Assembly: GCF_963675395.1 (NCBI RefSeq)
Contig: NZ_OY776223.1
Coordinates: 372,001 to 436,000 of the forward strand
Source of the DNA: an uncultured Vibrio sp.
GTDB taxonomy: Bacteria > Pseudomonadota > Gammaproteobacteria > Enterobacterales > Vibrionaceae
Reading direction: 5' to 3'
DNA length: 64,000 nucleotides
Shown piece by piece: positions 28,728-38,868 of the stretch (position 1 is the stretch's first letter; every line of letters starts with the position of its first letter). The notes under the pieces are model-generated. The model was not told the origin of the DNA. It saw only the letters and a program-made list of their open reading frames with translations, and ran no database searches. The position numbers and the translations under genes were made by a program.

Positions 28728-30152
28728 TTAAGCAACATCTTCTATTGATTCAGCGCTTTCTACTGGCTCGAAGAATTCATCGTGCAGTGCACATATTGCT
28801 CGCTGATATTCTTTATCGCCCACTACGAATTGAACGTTAACATTACGCAGTGATGAGTGCAGAGCGACTGGCGTAACACCGTTATTCATTAGCGCCAGTA
28901 CACCTTTCGCCAAGGTTTTGTTAGTATCGATCTGAGAACCAATCGCTGAGATCAACGCGACCATACGACCTTTGATTGATGCTCTCGGGTAACATTTTTC
29001 TGCTTTATACAGAACTTTATTCAAGCTGTCTGCACTACCGCCTAGGTAGTAAGTAATCGAGTTGGCGTTCATTTCTTTACCAACCAATGTCACATGGGCA
29101 TCAGAGATGATTTCCATCAACTCATAACTCACGTTATCTACTTTACCGACCATAGCTTGGTCAAACAGATGTAATGCAAACACTTTCTGCTTACCCGCGA
29201 TGATCTCCACTTTGTCTTCCTCTGGACGGTAACCAGAAGAAATCAAAGTGCCTTCATGTTCAGGCTCAAATGTATTTTTAATCTGCAGTTCGATACCACT
29301 TTCACGCAAACCCGCAGCAGCATTAGGGTGGATCGCTTCCATTCCCAGGTTAGCTAACTGGTCAGCCACATCGTAGTTAGTGCTGCCAATTGGCAATACT
29401 TTTTCAGGGCCAACAACGCGTGGGTCAGCAGAACTTAAGTGATATTCCTTATGGATGATCGCTAAATTCGCTTTAGTGATCGAAGCGACTCGGCTGAACG
29501 TCATCTCACTGTAGCCTCGGTCATAAGTATGCATTAAGCCTTCTTTACAATATGCATAACCAGTAACAATAGGCAGTTCTTTTGTGACATCGATGTCCGC
29601 AAACGCTTCACTAATCGATTCATCGAGCGTTTTCGGCTCTGTGGTATCCCAACCTGATAAATCAACGAACTTAGCGTTAATACCCATATTTTTCAGTTTC
29701 AGTGCGGTATTGTAAGCACTGTGCGCTTCGCCAATAGAAGAAAGAAACTCGCGAATTTGAGGCAAGTAGTGGCGCAGTGAAAACTGGCCGTACTGACAAG
29801 TCTCTAGGATATTAGCGATACAGTTTTTTGCTTCTGAGATACGAGATCGAATGAACTTATCCGCTCGCATTCGATTCATTGGATCGGCGAAAATATTTTC
29901 GTTGGTCAGCAACATACGGTTTTCTACGTATGCCAATGCTTCTTCCCATTTGTCGTCGCGCTTAGCAACCAGTTGGTATACGCCCGCTTTGCTGGTTTTT
30001 TTACATTCTAATAGCGCGTCAGTCATACCACCATAAGCCGATACAACGAAAACTCGGTTGTATGGTGTCTTGGGGCGAAGAATAATATTGTCGAGAACAG
30101 CATCAAATGCTGTCATTGAAGTACCGCCGATTTTTTCTACGGTAAAAGTCAT
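28728..30152 (-). CDS. ask: Ectoine-operon aspartokinase
   Basis: Phosphorylates aspartate to feed L-aspartate semialdehyde into ectoine synthesis. The 474-residue protein has the N-terminal kinase motif VEKIGGTSM (a variant of the usual KFGGTS) and C-terminal ACT domains (LISAIGSQIDTNKTLAKGVL region). This divergent aspartokinase is the form typically encoded in ectABC operons; such enzymes are reported to escape lysine/threonine feedback. It is the fourth gene, 87 bp after ectC. Confidence 0.92.
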   Translation of the reverse strand: MTFTVEKIGGTSMTAFDAVLDNIILRPKTPYNRVFVVSAYGGMTDALLECKKTSKAGVYQLVAKRDDKWEEALAYVENRMLLTNENIFADPMNRMRADKFIRSRISEAKNCIANILETCQYGQFSLRHYLPQIREFLSSIGEAHSAYNTALKLKNMGINAKFVDLSGWDTTEPKTLDESISEAFADIDVTKELPIVTGYAYCKEGLMHTYDRGYSEMTFSRVASITKANLAIIHKEYHLSSADPRVVGPEKVLPIGSTNYDVADQLANLGMEAIHPNAAAGLRESGIELQIKNTFEPEHEGTLISSGYRPEEDKVEIIAGKQKVFALHLFDQAMVGKVDNVSYELMEIISDAHVTLVGKEMNANSITYYLGGSADSLNKVLYKAEKCYPRASIKGRMVALISAIGSQIDTNKTLAKGVLALMNNGVTPVALHSSLRNVNVQFVVGDKEYQRAICALHDEFFEPVESAESIEDVA

Positions 30153-30239
30153 GATGAGCCTTTTTTGATTGGTAACTTAAAAGTAATAAAGAAGAGAGAA
30201 TTGAAATGTGAGGTGGAAGCCCACCTCACACTGACTTAT

Positions 30240-30626
30240 TTAGTCAACAAGAGGGTACACGCCGTTCTCATCGTGTACTTCCGCACCTGTGATAGGTGGG
30301 TTGAATACGCACGCCATTACCATTTCTTTGTTTTTATATGCTCTTAGGTAGTGCTCGTCGTTTTTATCCAGAATGTACAGTGTACCTGGTTTAATTGGGT
30401 AAGTTTCACCACCTACCACTTCAATTTCACCTTCACCACTCATACAAAAAACAGATTCCAAGTGGTTTTTGTAGTGAATGTGCGTTTCCGTGCCTTCATA
30501 GATAGTTGTGATATGGAAAGAGAAACCCATCTTGTCGTCTTTCAACAACATACGGACACTTTCCCAAGTATCTGAAACTACACGTCGCTCACTGTTGCGA
30601 CACTCTTCGAGTGTTCTAACGATCAT
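30240..30626 (-). CDS. ectC: L-ectoine synthase EctC
   Basis: Closes the ring of N-gamma-acetyl-diaminobutyrate to give ectoine. The 128-residue cupin has the expected length and motifs: MIVRTLEEC at the start, [20 protein letters not shown] containing the metal-binding region, and [22 protein letters not shown] precedes the ATG. It lies 15 bp after ectB. Confidence 0.97.
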   Translation of the reverse strand: MIVRTLEECRNSERRVVSDTWESVRMLLKDDKMGFSFHITTIYEGTETHIHYKNHLESVFCMSGEGEIEVVGGETYPIKPGTLYILDKNDEHYLRAYKNKEMVMACVFNPPITGAEVHDENGVYPLVD

Positions 30627-30641
30627 TATTAATTTTCCTTA

Positions 30642-31907
30642 TTAAGATGCTTGTTTGAAGTGTTTAGCAGCAATGGTTTCGACTGCATTTTCAAAAATGC
30701 TTAGTCCTTGATCTAGCTCTGACTCACTAATCGTTAGTGGACAGAAGAATTTAACCACTTCGTCGTCAGGGCCAGCTGTCTCGATAACCATGCCACTTTC
30801 AAAACACGATTTAGCAATTTCTGATGCCAGGTCACCACTGTTACACTCGATACCAACCATCATGCCGCGACCTTTCTTCTGTACGAACATTTGTGGGAAT
30901 CGACGTACACAACGCTCAATAACGTTACTTACACGTTCTGAACACTGCTTAATGTGTGTTTCAAAGTCGTCGTTCGCCCAGTAAATTTCCAGCGCTTTAG
31001 CGGCAGTAATGAATGCATGGTTGTTACCACGGAACGTACCGTTGTGCTCGCCTGGTTTCCATTGGTCAAGCTCAGGTTTAAGCAGCACAACCGCCATTGG
31101 TAAACCGTAACCACCGATAGATTTCGACAAGGTTACGATATCTGGCTGAATACCTGATGGCTCGAAGCTAAAGAACGTACCTGTACGTCCACAACCAGCC
31201 TGAATATCATCGACAATCATAAGAATGTCGTTTGCTTTACAAATCTTGCTCAAACGTTGTAGCCACTCGTTTGAAGCGACGTTCAAGCCACCCTCACCCT
31301 GTACTGTTTCAAGAAGTACAGCGGCAGGCTTGTCCAGACCCGCAGAGTTATCGTTAAGCATGGTTTCAAATAGAGCCAAACCATCAACGCCAGCGTAACC
31401 TTCAAACGGAATACGAGATACGTTGTGAAGGCTAGAACCATTACCTTGTCTGTGGTGCTGGTTACCCGTTGCAGCCAATGCGCCGGCTGTACAGCCGTGG
31501 AAGCCATTAGTGAAAGCGACGATGCTGCTTCGGCCAGTCACTTTTTTTGCTAGCTTAAGTGCCGCTTCCACTGCGTTGGTGCCAGTAGGCCCAGTAAACT
31601 GAACTTTGTAATCCAGTTTTCTTGGCTTAAGAATGTAGTTGTCCAGAGCTTCAAGAAACGTGGCTTTCGCTTCAGAATGCATATCTAGACCATGTGTAAT
31701 GCCGTCCATTTCAATGTACTCAAGTAATGCTTGCTTAAGTACAGGGTTGTTATGGCCGTAATTTAGAGATCCCGCTCCAGCAAGGAAGTCTAAATAGCGT
31801 TCGCCCTGTTCTGTTTCCAGCCAGCAGCCTTTCGCTTTGCGAAATACGACTGGAAAGTTGTTTGAATATGAGCGTACATTGGATTCCTGCTTTTTGAAAA
31901 TATCCAT
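30642..31907 (-). CDS. ectB: Diaminobutyrate-2-oxoglutarate transaminase EctB
   Basis: Converts L-aspartate semialdehyde to L-2,4-diaminobutyrate with glutamate as donor. A 421-residue class III aminotransferase; the PLP-binding lysine is in VTLSKSIGGYGLPMAV, preceded by the aspartate segment LMIVDDIQAGCGRTG. The start MDIFKKQESNVRSYSN is typical of EctB. It is the second gene of ectABC-ask. Confidence 0.97.
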   Translation of the reverse strand: MDIFKKQESNVRSYSNNFPVVFRKAKGCWLETEQGERYLDFLAGAGSLNYGHNNPVLKQALLEYIEMDGITHGLDMHSEAKATFLEALDNYILKPRKLDYKVQFTGPTGTNAVEAALKLAKKVTGRSSIVAFTNGFHGCTAGALAATGNQHHRQGNGSSLHNVSRIPFEGYAGVDGLALFETMLNDNSAGLDKPAAVLLETVQGEGGLNVASNEWLQRLSKICKANDILMIVDDIQAGCGRTGTFFSFEPSGIQPDIVTLSKSIGGYGLPMAVVLLKPELDQWKPGEHNGTFRGNNHAFITAAKALEIYWANDDFETHIKQCSERVSNVIERCVRRFPQMFVQKKGRGMMVGIECNSGDLASEIAKSCFESGMVIETAGPDDEVVKFFCPLTISESELDQGLSIFENAVETIAAKHFKQAS

Positions 31908-31942
31908 GATGAGACCGTTTTTTAATTCCTATAGTTAGAGGA

Positions 31943-32488
31943 TTATTTTAGGGGAATTCGATACAAGTACTCTGTATCGTGTTTGCCTTTAAAGTGGGCT
32001 TCTTCGTCCAAAAATGTGCTTACTTGGCCAGAATTGCCGTTCATCGCATCTAACTTTTTGAATAAGGCCCAAGAGGCTTTGTTGTCTTCCGTGATAGTCG
32101 TTTCTACCATTTTCACGCTACTTAGACCTTCTCTGGTAAGAAGCTCTTTTAACATGCGAAACGCTAAACCGTGACCTCTGTAACGAGGTGAAACTGCAAC
32201 CTGCCAGACAAATAACACTTCTGGTTCGTCTGGTTTCTGATAACCCGAGATGAAGCCGGCGATATCTTTATTGCATTCAACCAGAATACTGGTTTTACTA
32301 AAATGTGTTGACTGAAGGAAATTGCAATAAGAAGAATTCATATCTAACGGCGGACAATCTGCAATTAAGCGGTAGATGTCGTCACCATCAGAGATCTTAG
32401 GTTCACGAAAAATCCATTTATTTCTTGTTTCCTCTTCAATTTCTGGATAGAGGACCCAAGGTGCTGATGTGATCATGTGAAAATTCAT
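31943..32488 (-). CDS. ectA: Diaminobutyrate acetyltransferase EctA
   Basis: GNAT-fold enzyme that acetylates L-2,4-diaminobutyrate. Up to 181 residues; the acetyl-CoA loop is VSPRYRGHGLAFRMLKELL and the substrate region LIADCPPLDMNSSYCN is typical of EctA. The start is uncertain: AAAGG lies only 2-3 nt before the first ATG and about 14 nt before a second in-frame ATG (32476), where homologues more often begin (MITSAPWVLYP). It leads the operon and faces proVWX across a 694-bp control region. Confidence 0.95.
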   Translation of the reverse strand: MNFHMITSAPWVLYPEIEEETRNKWIFREPKISDGDDIYRLIADCPPLDMNSSYCNFLQSTHFSKTSILVECNKDIAGFISGYQKPDEPEVLFVWQVAVSPRYRGHGLAFRMLKELLTREGLSSVKMVETTITEDNKASWALFKKLDAMNGNSGQVSTFLDEEAHFKGKHDTEYLYRIPLK

Positions 32489-33182
32489 ATCCTTTGAGGT
32501 CTAATTAATTTCGCTATTATTATGGGCACCTCTCGCCACCAAAAATCAAATATTCGCGGATTATAACCGCATTTATGTGACGCGTATCACAATTCAAAGC
32601 CAATTAACCATATATTAAAATATTTGAGTTCTAATCTTATTGGGAAGATGTTAATGGCATGAGGAATCGTAAATCATAAAATATAATTCTGGCCATTCTC
32701 TATTTTTCGGGAGAAAATATAGCCTTCCAACAAGTAAAGGCACGCTTTTCTGGCCCCTTAATCGCATGAAAGCACTCGAATTAGTGGCTAGATAATCAAA
32801 TGATCTAAGTTTCCAAGCTATTTTCCTAACGAATGGCATCTCAACTCTGATCCACGCACCAGCCATTCGGCATCTAAACATTTGACCTCTAAATTTAAGC
32901 CCTGAATGATAGAGCTCAAAAATTGGTTATGATGCATACACAATATCTACATGAAAATGTCTCATAAACTTCAAAATTAATTTACGCTCATGTTAAGGGC
33001 CAAATACATCGTAATAAAACAACAATAAATCACTGTTTTTAATGGTTAAATTAAACAAAGTTACGTTACTGGTAATAACATCAATACAGGTGGAACCAAA
33101 ATCACATTTATGCCTAGTTCGTTGATATTTTTTCAAAATTTAATTAGAGTACAAAACGTTAGATACAAAAAAGGACGATTAC
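32489..33182. promoter_or_regulatory. Divergent control region between ectA and proV
   Basis: A long AT-rich region carrying the promoters of both osmoprotectant operons. In vibrios the MarR-type regulator CosR acts on such genes, but I cannot place its site by eye. A 76-codon frame on the minus strand (32651-32881, beginning MFRCRMAGAWIRVEM) has no ribosome site and an odd composition; I do not call it a gene, though its length and lower AT content could mark a relic or a repeat. Confidence 0.55.
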
Positions 33183-34370
33183 ATGGACCCCATACTGGAA
33201 GTTAAGGGACTTTACAAAGTGTTTGGTGAAAACCCAGAGCGTGCTTTCTCACTGCTCGACAAAGGTGTCGATAAAGACAACATCTTTGAGCAAACTGGTT
33301 TAACTGTCGGTGTAAACGATGTTTCTCTTTCCATCAACGAAGGTGAGATTTTCGTCATTATGGGTCTTTCTGGCTCAGGTAAATCCACTCTTGTCCGCCT
33401 CCTAAACAGATTGATTGAACCCACCAGAGGGAGTGTCTACCTTAAAGGTGAAGATATTGCCCACATCTCTGAAGATGCGTTGAGAAAAGTTCGCAGAAAC
33501 AATATCTCAATGGTTTTCCAAAGTTTTGCACTGATGCCGCACATGACGGTGATTGAAAACGCAGCGTTTGGCCTTGAGCTAGCAGGCGTTGGTGTGGAAG
33601 AACGACATGCCAGTGCGCTCTCCGCTCTTGAACGCGTAGGGCTTGATCCTTATGCAGAGTCTTTCCCGGATGAATTATCAGGTGGTATGAAGCAGCGAGT
33701 TGGCCTAGCTAGAGCCCTTGCCTGTGACCCTGATATTCTCCTAATGGACGAGGCGTTCTCAGCCCTTGACCCATTGATTCGAACTGAAATGCAAGATGAG
33801 CTTATCCGTTTACAAAACGACGATAAGCGAACCATTGTGTTCATTTCCCACGATCTTGACGAAGCGATGCGAATCGGTGACCGAATTGCGATCATGCAAA
33901 ATGGTACGGTTGTTCAAGTCGGTACACCAGATGAGATCCTTCACAATCCTGCCAATGATTATGTCGAGGCCTTTTTCCGTGGCGTAAACATCGCCAGCGT
34001 TTTGACGGTTAAAGACATCGCTCGCAAAAAACCAGCGGCAGTGTTTAAAAAATCGGATAACGATGGCCCTGGCTCTGCAATGCAGATACTCATGGACCAT
34101 GATCGTGAATACGGTATCGTCGTAGACAAATCTAGCCGCTACTCCGGCATTGTTTCCCTCGAGTCATTGCGTTCAGCACACAAAGAGAATCGCTCCTTGG
34201 CCAGTGCCCAGCTAGAGAACGATGTCACGCTCCAACCACACCTATCAATTAACGATATTTTAGGCGTGGTTGCAGACGTTCCTTATGCCGTACCCGTTGT
34301 CGATGAACAAGGTACTTACTTTGGCGTCGTGACTAAATCACGTCTTCTGCAAACACTAGACAAGGAGTAA
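33183..34370 (+). CDS. proV: Glycine betaine/proline ABC transporter ATPase ProV
   Basis: Energises osmoprotectant uptake. The 395-residue protein has Walker [10 protein letters not shown] near 61, signature [15 protein letters not shown] near 165, Walker [15 protein letters not shown], and C-terminal tandem CBS domains (about 275-395) thought to sense ionic strength in this family. AAAGGACG precedes the ATG. proW follows after 4 bp. Confidence 0.96.
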   Translation: MDPILEVKGLYKVFGENPERAFSLLDKGVDKDNIFEQTGLTVGVNDVSLSINEGEIFVIMGLSGSGKSTLVRLLNRLIEPTRGSVYLKGEDIAHISEDALRKVRRNNISMVFQSFALMPHMTVIENAAFGLELAGVGVEERHASALSALERVGLDPYAESFPDELSGGMKQRVGLARALACDPDILLMDEAFSALDPLIRTEMQDELIRLQNDDKRTIVFISHDLDEAMRIGDRIAIMQNGTVVQVGTPDEILHNPANDYVEAFFRGVNIASVLTVKDIARKKPAAVFKKSDNDGPGSAMQILMDHDREYGIVVDKSSRYSGIVSLESLRSAHKENRSLASAQLENDVTLQPHLSINDILGVVADVPYAVPVVDEQGTYFGVVTKSRLLQTLDKE

Positions 34371-34374
34371 GGCA

Positions 34375-35454
34375 ATGTCATCAGAAGAAACAAATAATGA
34401 TCCGTGGGCACAGCCTGCTCCTGCGCAAGATGATCCATGGGGTCAAGCCTCCGACTCAGCGGCGAGTAACGACTGGCTCAGCTCAGAAACGGTTGAACAT
34501 GCACCTTTCGATATCATGAATCCGTTTGAAGAAGCGGTGCTTCCTCTCGATGATTGGGTAGAGACAGGGCTAAATTGGCTGGTGGATCACGGTCGCCCGT
34601 TTTTTCAGGCCATTAGAGTTCCTATTGACTTTATTTTGACCTCTTTTGAAACCACACTAGTGTCAACGCCAGCGCCGATCATGGTTCTGGTTCTGTTTCT
34701 ACTCGCGTGGCAATTCTCCAACTTCAAACTGGGTGTCTCGACGGCTTTATCTCTCATACTCATCGGATTGATTGGCGCATGGTCGCAAGCGATGACAACG
34801 CTCGCTCTGGTACTAACTGCAGTATTCTTCTGTTTGTTAATCGGGCTGCCGCTGGGAATATGGCTGGCAAGAAGTAACACCGCAGCCAAATTTGTCAGGC
34901 CGATCTTAGATGCCATGCAAACCACGCCCGCGTTTGTTTACCTAGTACCTATCGTAATGTTGTTTGGTATCGGTAATGTGCCTGGTGTTGTGGTTACAAT
35001 TATTTTTGCATTACCACCCGTTGTTCGCTTGACGATTCTGGGCATTCAACAAGTACCGGAAGAACTGATCGAAGCTGGTCACTCTTTCGGCGCGAGCAAA
35101 AAACAAATGCTTTATCGCATTCAATTACCTCTGGCACTCCCAACCATCATGGCGGGTGTAAACCAAACTCTGATGCTTTCGCTCTCTATGGTGGTTATCG
35201 CCTCCATGATTGCTGTCGGCGGCTTAGGCCAAATGGTATTGCGTGGTATCGGGCGACTTGATATGGGCCTAGCAGCCGTTGGTGGTATCGGGATTGTAAT
35301 CCTTGCGATTCTTCTAGATCGAATCACTCAGGTATTAGGCGTAAATGCAGGTAATACAAAACTGCGCTGGTATCACACAGGTCCTGTTTCATACCTATTA
35401 AAACTGAAAACGAACCAAGACGATAAAAAACTTAGGAGAAAAACGAATGAATAG
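34375..35454 (+). CDS. proW: Glycine betaine/proline ABC permease ProW
   Basis: A 359-residue membrane subunit. The hydrophilic N-terminal extension (about 1-95, rich in D, P, A and Q) is typical of ProW, followed by about seven helices. The ATPase-contact loop is [27 protein letters not shown] precedes the ATG, and its end overlaps proX by 8 bp. Confidence 0.96.
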   Translation: MSSEETNNDPWAQPAPAQDDPWGQASDSAASNDWLSSETVEHAPFDIMNPFEEAVLPLDDWVETGLNWLVDHGRPFFQAIRVPIDFILTSFETTLVSTPAPIMVLVLFLLAWQFSNFKLGVSTALSLILIGLIGAWSQAMTTLALVLTAVFFCLLIGLPLGIWLARSNTAAKFVRPILDAMQTTPAFVYLVPIVMLFGIGNVPGVVVTIIFALPPVVRLTILGIQQVPEELIEAGHSFGASKKQMLYRIQLPLALPTIMAGVNQTLMLSLSMVVIASMIAVGGLGQMVLRGIGRLDMGLAAVGGIGIVILAILLDRITQVLGVNAGNTKLRWYHTGPVSYLLKLKTNQDDKKLRRKTNE

Positions 35455-36454
35455 TTCATGGAAGACGACCCTTTCAATTGGGGCACTGAGTACCATTGCT
35501 TTTTCGACAAGTGGTATTGCAGCAGATCTACCTGGTGAAGGTGTGACTGTTCAACCTGTACAGTCAACCGTTGCTGAAGAGACATTTCAAACGTTAATCG
35601 TAAATCGTGCGTTAGAAAAGCTTGGCTACGACGTTAAACCAACTAAAGAGGTAGACTATAACGTTGGTTACACTTCCATTGCTAAAGGCGATGCTACGTT
35701 TCTAGCCGTTGGTTGGTTCCCTCTGCACGCGGACAAATACACCATGTCTGGTGGTGATGACAAATTCTACCGTAAAGGTCAGTATGTCAGCGGTGCTGCT
35801 CAAGGTTATCTGATCGACAAAAAAACCGCAGAGAAATATGGCATTACCAATATCGGCCAGCTAAAAGATCCAAAACTGGCGAAGTTGTTTGATGCCAACG
35901 GTGACGGAAAAGCGGACCTAACGGGTTGTAACCCAGGTTGGGGTTGTGAAATGGTGGTTGAACACCAACTGGATACTTTCAAGCTTCGTGACACCGTCAC
36001 ACACAACCAAGGTAACTATGCAGCAATTATCGCGGACACCATTTCTCGCTACAAAAAAGGTGACCCAATTCTATACTACACTTGGACTCCATACTGGGTA
36101 AGTGGCGTACTGGTTCCGGGCAAAGACGTCGTTTGGTTAGAAGTTCCATTCTCTTCACTTCCTGGCGAGCGTGACGATATCGACACTACCCTACCAAACG
36201 GTAAGAACTACGGTTTTGAAATGAACTCAATGCGCATCGTCGCAAACAAAGAGTTTACAGAGAACAACCCTGCGGCTGCTAAGCTATTTGAAATCATGCA
36301 GGTCAACATTAACGATGTAAGTGCGCAAAACATGATGATGAGCCAAGGTAAAAACAGCACTGCGGATATCGAATCTCATGTGAATGGCTGGATCAAAGCT
36401 CACCAAAAAATGTTCGATGGCTGGTTAGCCGAAGCTAAGAAAGCGGCGATGTAA
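35447..36454 (+). CDS. proX: Glycine betaine-binding periplasmic protein ProX
   Basis: A 335-residue receptor with a signal peptide ([20 protein letters not shown], cleavage near GIAA). Aromatic ligand-cage segments include [11 protein letters not shown] and [11 protein letters not shown], and [16 protein letters not shown] holds the two cysteines seen in E. coli-type ProX. AGGAG precedes the ATG. Last gene of proVWX, followed by a strong terminator. Confidence 0.95.
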   Translation: MNSSWKTTLSIGALSTIAFSTSGIAADLPGEGVTVQPVQSTVAEETFQTLIVNRALEKLGYDVKPTKEVDYNVGYTSIAKGDATFLAVGWFPLHADKYTMSGGDDKFYRKGQYVSGAAQGYLIDKKTAEKYGITNIGQLKDPKLAKLFDANGDGKADLTGCNPGWGCEMVVEHQLDTFKLRDTVTHNQGNYAAIIADTISRYKKGDPILYYTWTPYWVSGVLVPGKDVVWLEVPFSSLPGERDDIDTTLPNGKNYGFEMNSMRIVANKEFTENNPAAAKLFEIMQVNINDVSAQNMMMSQGKNSTADIESHVNGWIKAHQKMFDGWLAEAKKAAM

Positions 36455-36510
36455 ACCATCAGCTAATCACTCCTATCGTGCTATATAACAGCACAAACTA
36501 AAATATTTTT

Positions 36511-36540
36511 AAGAGCCATTTGTTCAACCAATTGGCTCTT
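36511..36540 (+). terminator. Terminator after proX
   Basis: AAGAGCCA/TGGCTCTT stem followed by ATTTTTTATT, 57 bp past the stop. Confidence 0.88.
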
Positions 36541-36703
36541 ATTTTTTATTCCTTCCTCACTAGATACCACTCCAATTCCACTCTTTCTAAGCCACCAGAG
36601 CAGAATGCCTGAATCATAAAATCCAGTTAAATTTCATTCCTTAAGAGTTTCTTAAGTTTCGCGTTTTATTTTGTTGATGACTAAACAATAAATGGAAGCG
36701 CCA

Positions 36704-37315
36704 ATGAAAAAGCATACAAAGACTTCTATTCAGGGTTTTACGCTAGACATCGTCGGCCCTACTCACCCTCTTTGGCATAAAGTTATCGAGCATGTTTCTC
36801 TGCGTTATCAAGAAGCATTCTTTGCCGAACTTAAAGTTTTCATGCCTGCGTATTTAACCCTCATCGATAACAACGATATTATTTCAGTTTGTGGGTTTCG
36901 TATTGCGCAGCAAGAGCCTCTATTTCTTGAACAATATCTGGAGGACGAAGCTCAGAACCTAGTCTCAACCATTTTTCAATCTGACGTGAAACGTTCCAAT
37001 CTGGTTGAGTTTGGACATCTTGCCTCTTTCACTAAGGGGATGTCTGCCCTGCACTTTTATATGATCGCTCAAATGCTGGTAGATCTTGGCTTTGAGTGGT
37101 GCATTTTTACCGCCACTGATCCACTTCACGCCATGATGTCTCGTCTTGGGCTAGAACCCCAAGTCCTTGCACAAGCCGACCCGAACAAGGTTCCGGATTC
37201 AGGTTTAACTTGGGGCTCGTACTACGATCACCAACCACGCGTGCTCGCCGGGAATTTAGTCAAAGGGTTGGAGCGTCTTCGTTTGGTCCACGAAAGAAAA
37301 TGCAAACAAGCATAG
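36704..37315 (+). CDS. Thermostable hemolysin family protein (delta-VPH-like, probable GNAT fold)
   Basis: A 203-residue protein resembling the thermostable hemolysin family first described from V. parahaemolyticus. Despite the name it has no signal peptide or pore-forming features. The layout (ALHFYMIAQMLVDLGFEWCIF, then a C-terminal segment TATDPLHAMMSRLGLEP) looks like an acyltransferase/autoinducer-synthase fold, which is my inference. ATG 36704 is preferred over one four codons earlier, as GGAAG lies 5 nt before it. It starts a seven-gene operon (gap of 7 bp to the acyl ligase), so an acyl-group-handling role is more likely than haemolysis. Confidence 0.82.
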   Translation: MKKHTKTSIQGFTLDIVGPTHPLWHKVIEHVSLRYQEAFFAELKVFMPAYLTLIDNNDIISVCGFRIAQQEPLFLEQYLEDEAQNLVSTIFQSDVKRSNLVEFGHLASFTKGMSALHFYMIAQMLVDLGFEWCIFTATDPLHAMMSRLGLEPQVLAQADPNKVPDSGLTWGSYYDHQPRVLAGNLVKGLERLRLVHERKCKQA

Positions 37316-37322
37316 GTAAAAT

Positions 37323-38858
37323 ATGAATATTCTCCTTGATGCGCTTAATAAATGGGCTATCACTCAACCCGATCACATTGCACTTGTTGGTACAGATGAA
37401 CAGGGACAAACCGTTCAATTTAGCTACTCTGAACTGCTGGGCAAAGTACAACAGACCGCAGAACAGTTGAAGGCTCTGAGTGTAGAATCATTAGCACTAC
37501 GTGCTGAAAACAGCGTGAACTGGGCAATTATCGATTTGGCGGCAATGGCTGCTCATATCGTCGTTGTGCCTGTTCCAACGTTCTTTTCTGACGCACAAGT
37601 GGCGCACACGTTAAGGGAGTCTCGCGTCGACGCCCTAGTAGGCGACTGGCAAGATGTTTCGCTTGCAGATTACGCTCCTTTGCTAGTTGACCAGAATACA
37701 AGCACCGAAGTCGCTGGCTTGAATGTCTTACGCATAACAGCGCAGGGGCCTGCTTCTTATCTAGCTGGAACAGGGAAAGTCACCTTTACCTCAGGTTCAA
37801 CAGGTCAGCCAAAAGGTGTCTGTTTGAGTAATGAGCACCTGTGTGAAGTTGCCAGCTCACTGGCACAAAGTGTTGATGGTTTAGCAAAATCACATATGGT
37901 CTTGCTTCCACTATCCACATTACTGGAAAACATTACGGGAATTTACGTACCACTATTGTTGGGTGCAACTTCCTATATTCTACCCGGCGAGAAAACCGGC
38001 CTGATGGGCTCCAGCCAGTTTGACACAGCGTTGTTTGCCAAAGTGTTAGCGGAAATTAAACCGGACGCCTTGGTGCTAACGCCTGCGCTGTTGCTCGCCC
38101 TTATTAATATTGTCAAACAGCGCCCGGATCTCGCTGATTCATTGAAATTTGTCGCCGTTGGAGGAGCAAGAGTTTCTTCGTCGTTGATTAACGCGGCTCA
38201 CGCACTGAACATTCCCGCATTTGAAGGATACGGCTTATCTGAATGTGGCTCAGTCGTTTGCTTAAACACCCCTTTGTCGTTCAAAGCGGGGACTTGTGGA
38301 AAGCCACTGCCACACACTCAAATTCGCATCGCAGAAGATGGCGAACTGTATGTTAAAGGCAATATAGCACTGGGCTATTTGGATGAACCCTTCAGTCAAG
38401 AATGGCTGGCAACGGGTGACTTAGCGCAGCTTGATGAACAAGGATTTGTCACTTTATCCGGTCGCAAGAAAAACCTTATCGTCACCGCATATGGAAGAAA
38501 TGTATCACCTGAATGGATTGAGTCTGAAGCACTGGCATTTATGCCTAATGTTCCGCTTATTGTCACAGGTGACGGACGGCTTGCGTTGTGCGCCATTGTC
38601 GCCACCAGCGATAACCTGGTAGAAAAAATTTCTGCGTTAAACAGCACGCTGCCTGATTACGCGCGAATCCAGACTTTGCTGGTCATCAATAATCCTAGAG
38701 CCATCGCAAGTTGGTACACCGAAAACGGCAAACTTAAACGCAATGAAATTGAATTCAGCGTTAATCAGTTCCTCAATAACACCAATTCTGAATTGATGCT
38801 GGAAGGTCAAAAGGTACAAAAACTTGACCTGCCTTTACAGCAATCTATCGCTTCTTAA
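37323..38858 (+). CDS. Acyl-adenylate-forming ligase (ANL superfamily)
   Basis: A 511-residue AMP-binding enzyme that activates a carboxylic acid, probably a fatty acid, as acyl-AMP and perhaps acyl-CoA. P-loop FTSGSTGQPKG near 155, YGLSECGSV near 302, ATGDLAQLDEQG near 362, hinge SGRKKNLIVTAYGRN, and the C-terminal catalytic lysine in ENGKLKRNEI near 470. It is shorter than housekeeping FadD (~560). It sits 7 bp after the hemolysin-like gene and 10 bp before the diiron protein gene. It may charge a carrier or deliver acyl-AMP directly to its neighbours. Confidence 0.9.
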   Translation: MNILLDALNKWAITQPDHIALVGTDEQGQTVQFSYSELLGKVQQTAEQLKALSVESLALRAENSVNWAIIDLAAMAAHIVVVPVPTFFSDAQVAHTLRESRVDALVGDWQDVSLADYAPLLVDQNTSTEVAGLNVLRITAQGPASYLAGTGKVTFTSGSTGQPKGVCLSNEHLCEVASSLAQSVDGLAKSHMVLLPLSTLLENITGIYVPLLLGATSYILPGEKTGLMGSSQFDTALFAKVLAEIKPDALVLTPALLLALINIVKQRPDLADSLKFVAVGGARVSSSLINAAHALNIPAFEGYGLSECGSVVCLNTPLSFKAGTCGKPLPHTQIRIAEDGELYVKGNIALGYLDEPFSQEWLATGDLAQLDEQGFVTLSGRKKNLIVTAYGRNVSPEWIESEALAFMPNVPLIVTGDGRLALCAIVATSDNLVEKISALNSTLPDYARIQTLLVINNPRAIASWYTENGKLKRNEIEFSVNQFLNNTNSELMLEGQKVQKLDLPLQQSIAS

Positions 38859-38868
38859 GGAGAAGGTT

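Noticed and set aside
32651..32881. 76-codon minus-strand frame between ectA and proV
   Set aside because: No ribosome site, atypical composition, and it lies inside a regulatory region. It could be a relic or repeat, but coding is not supported.
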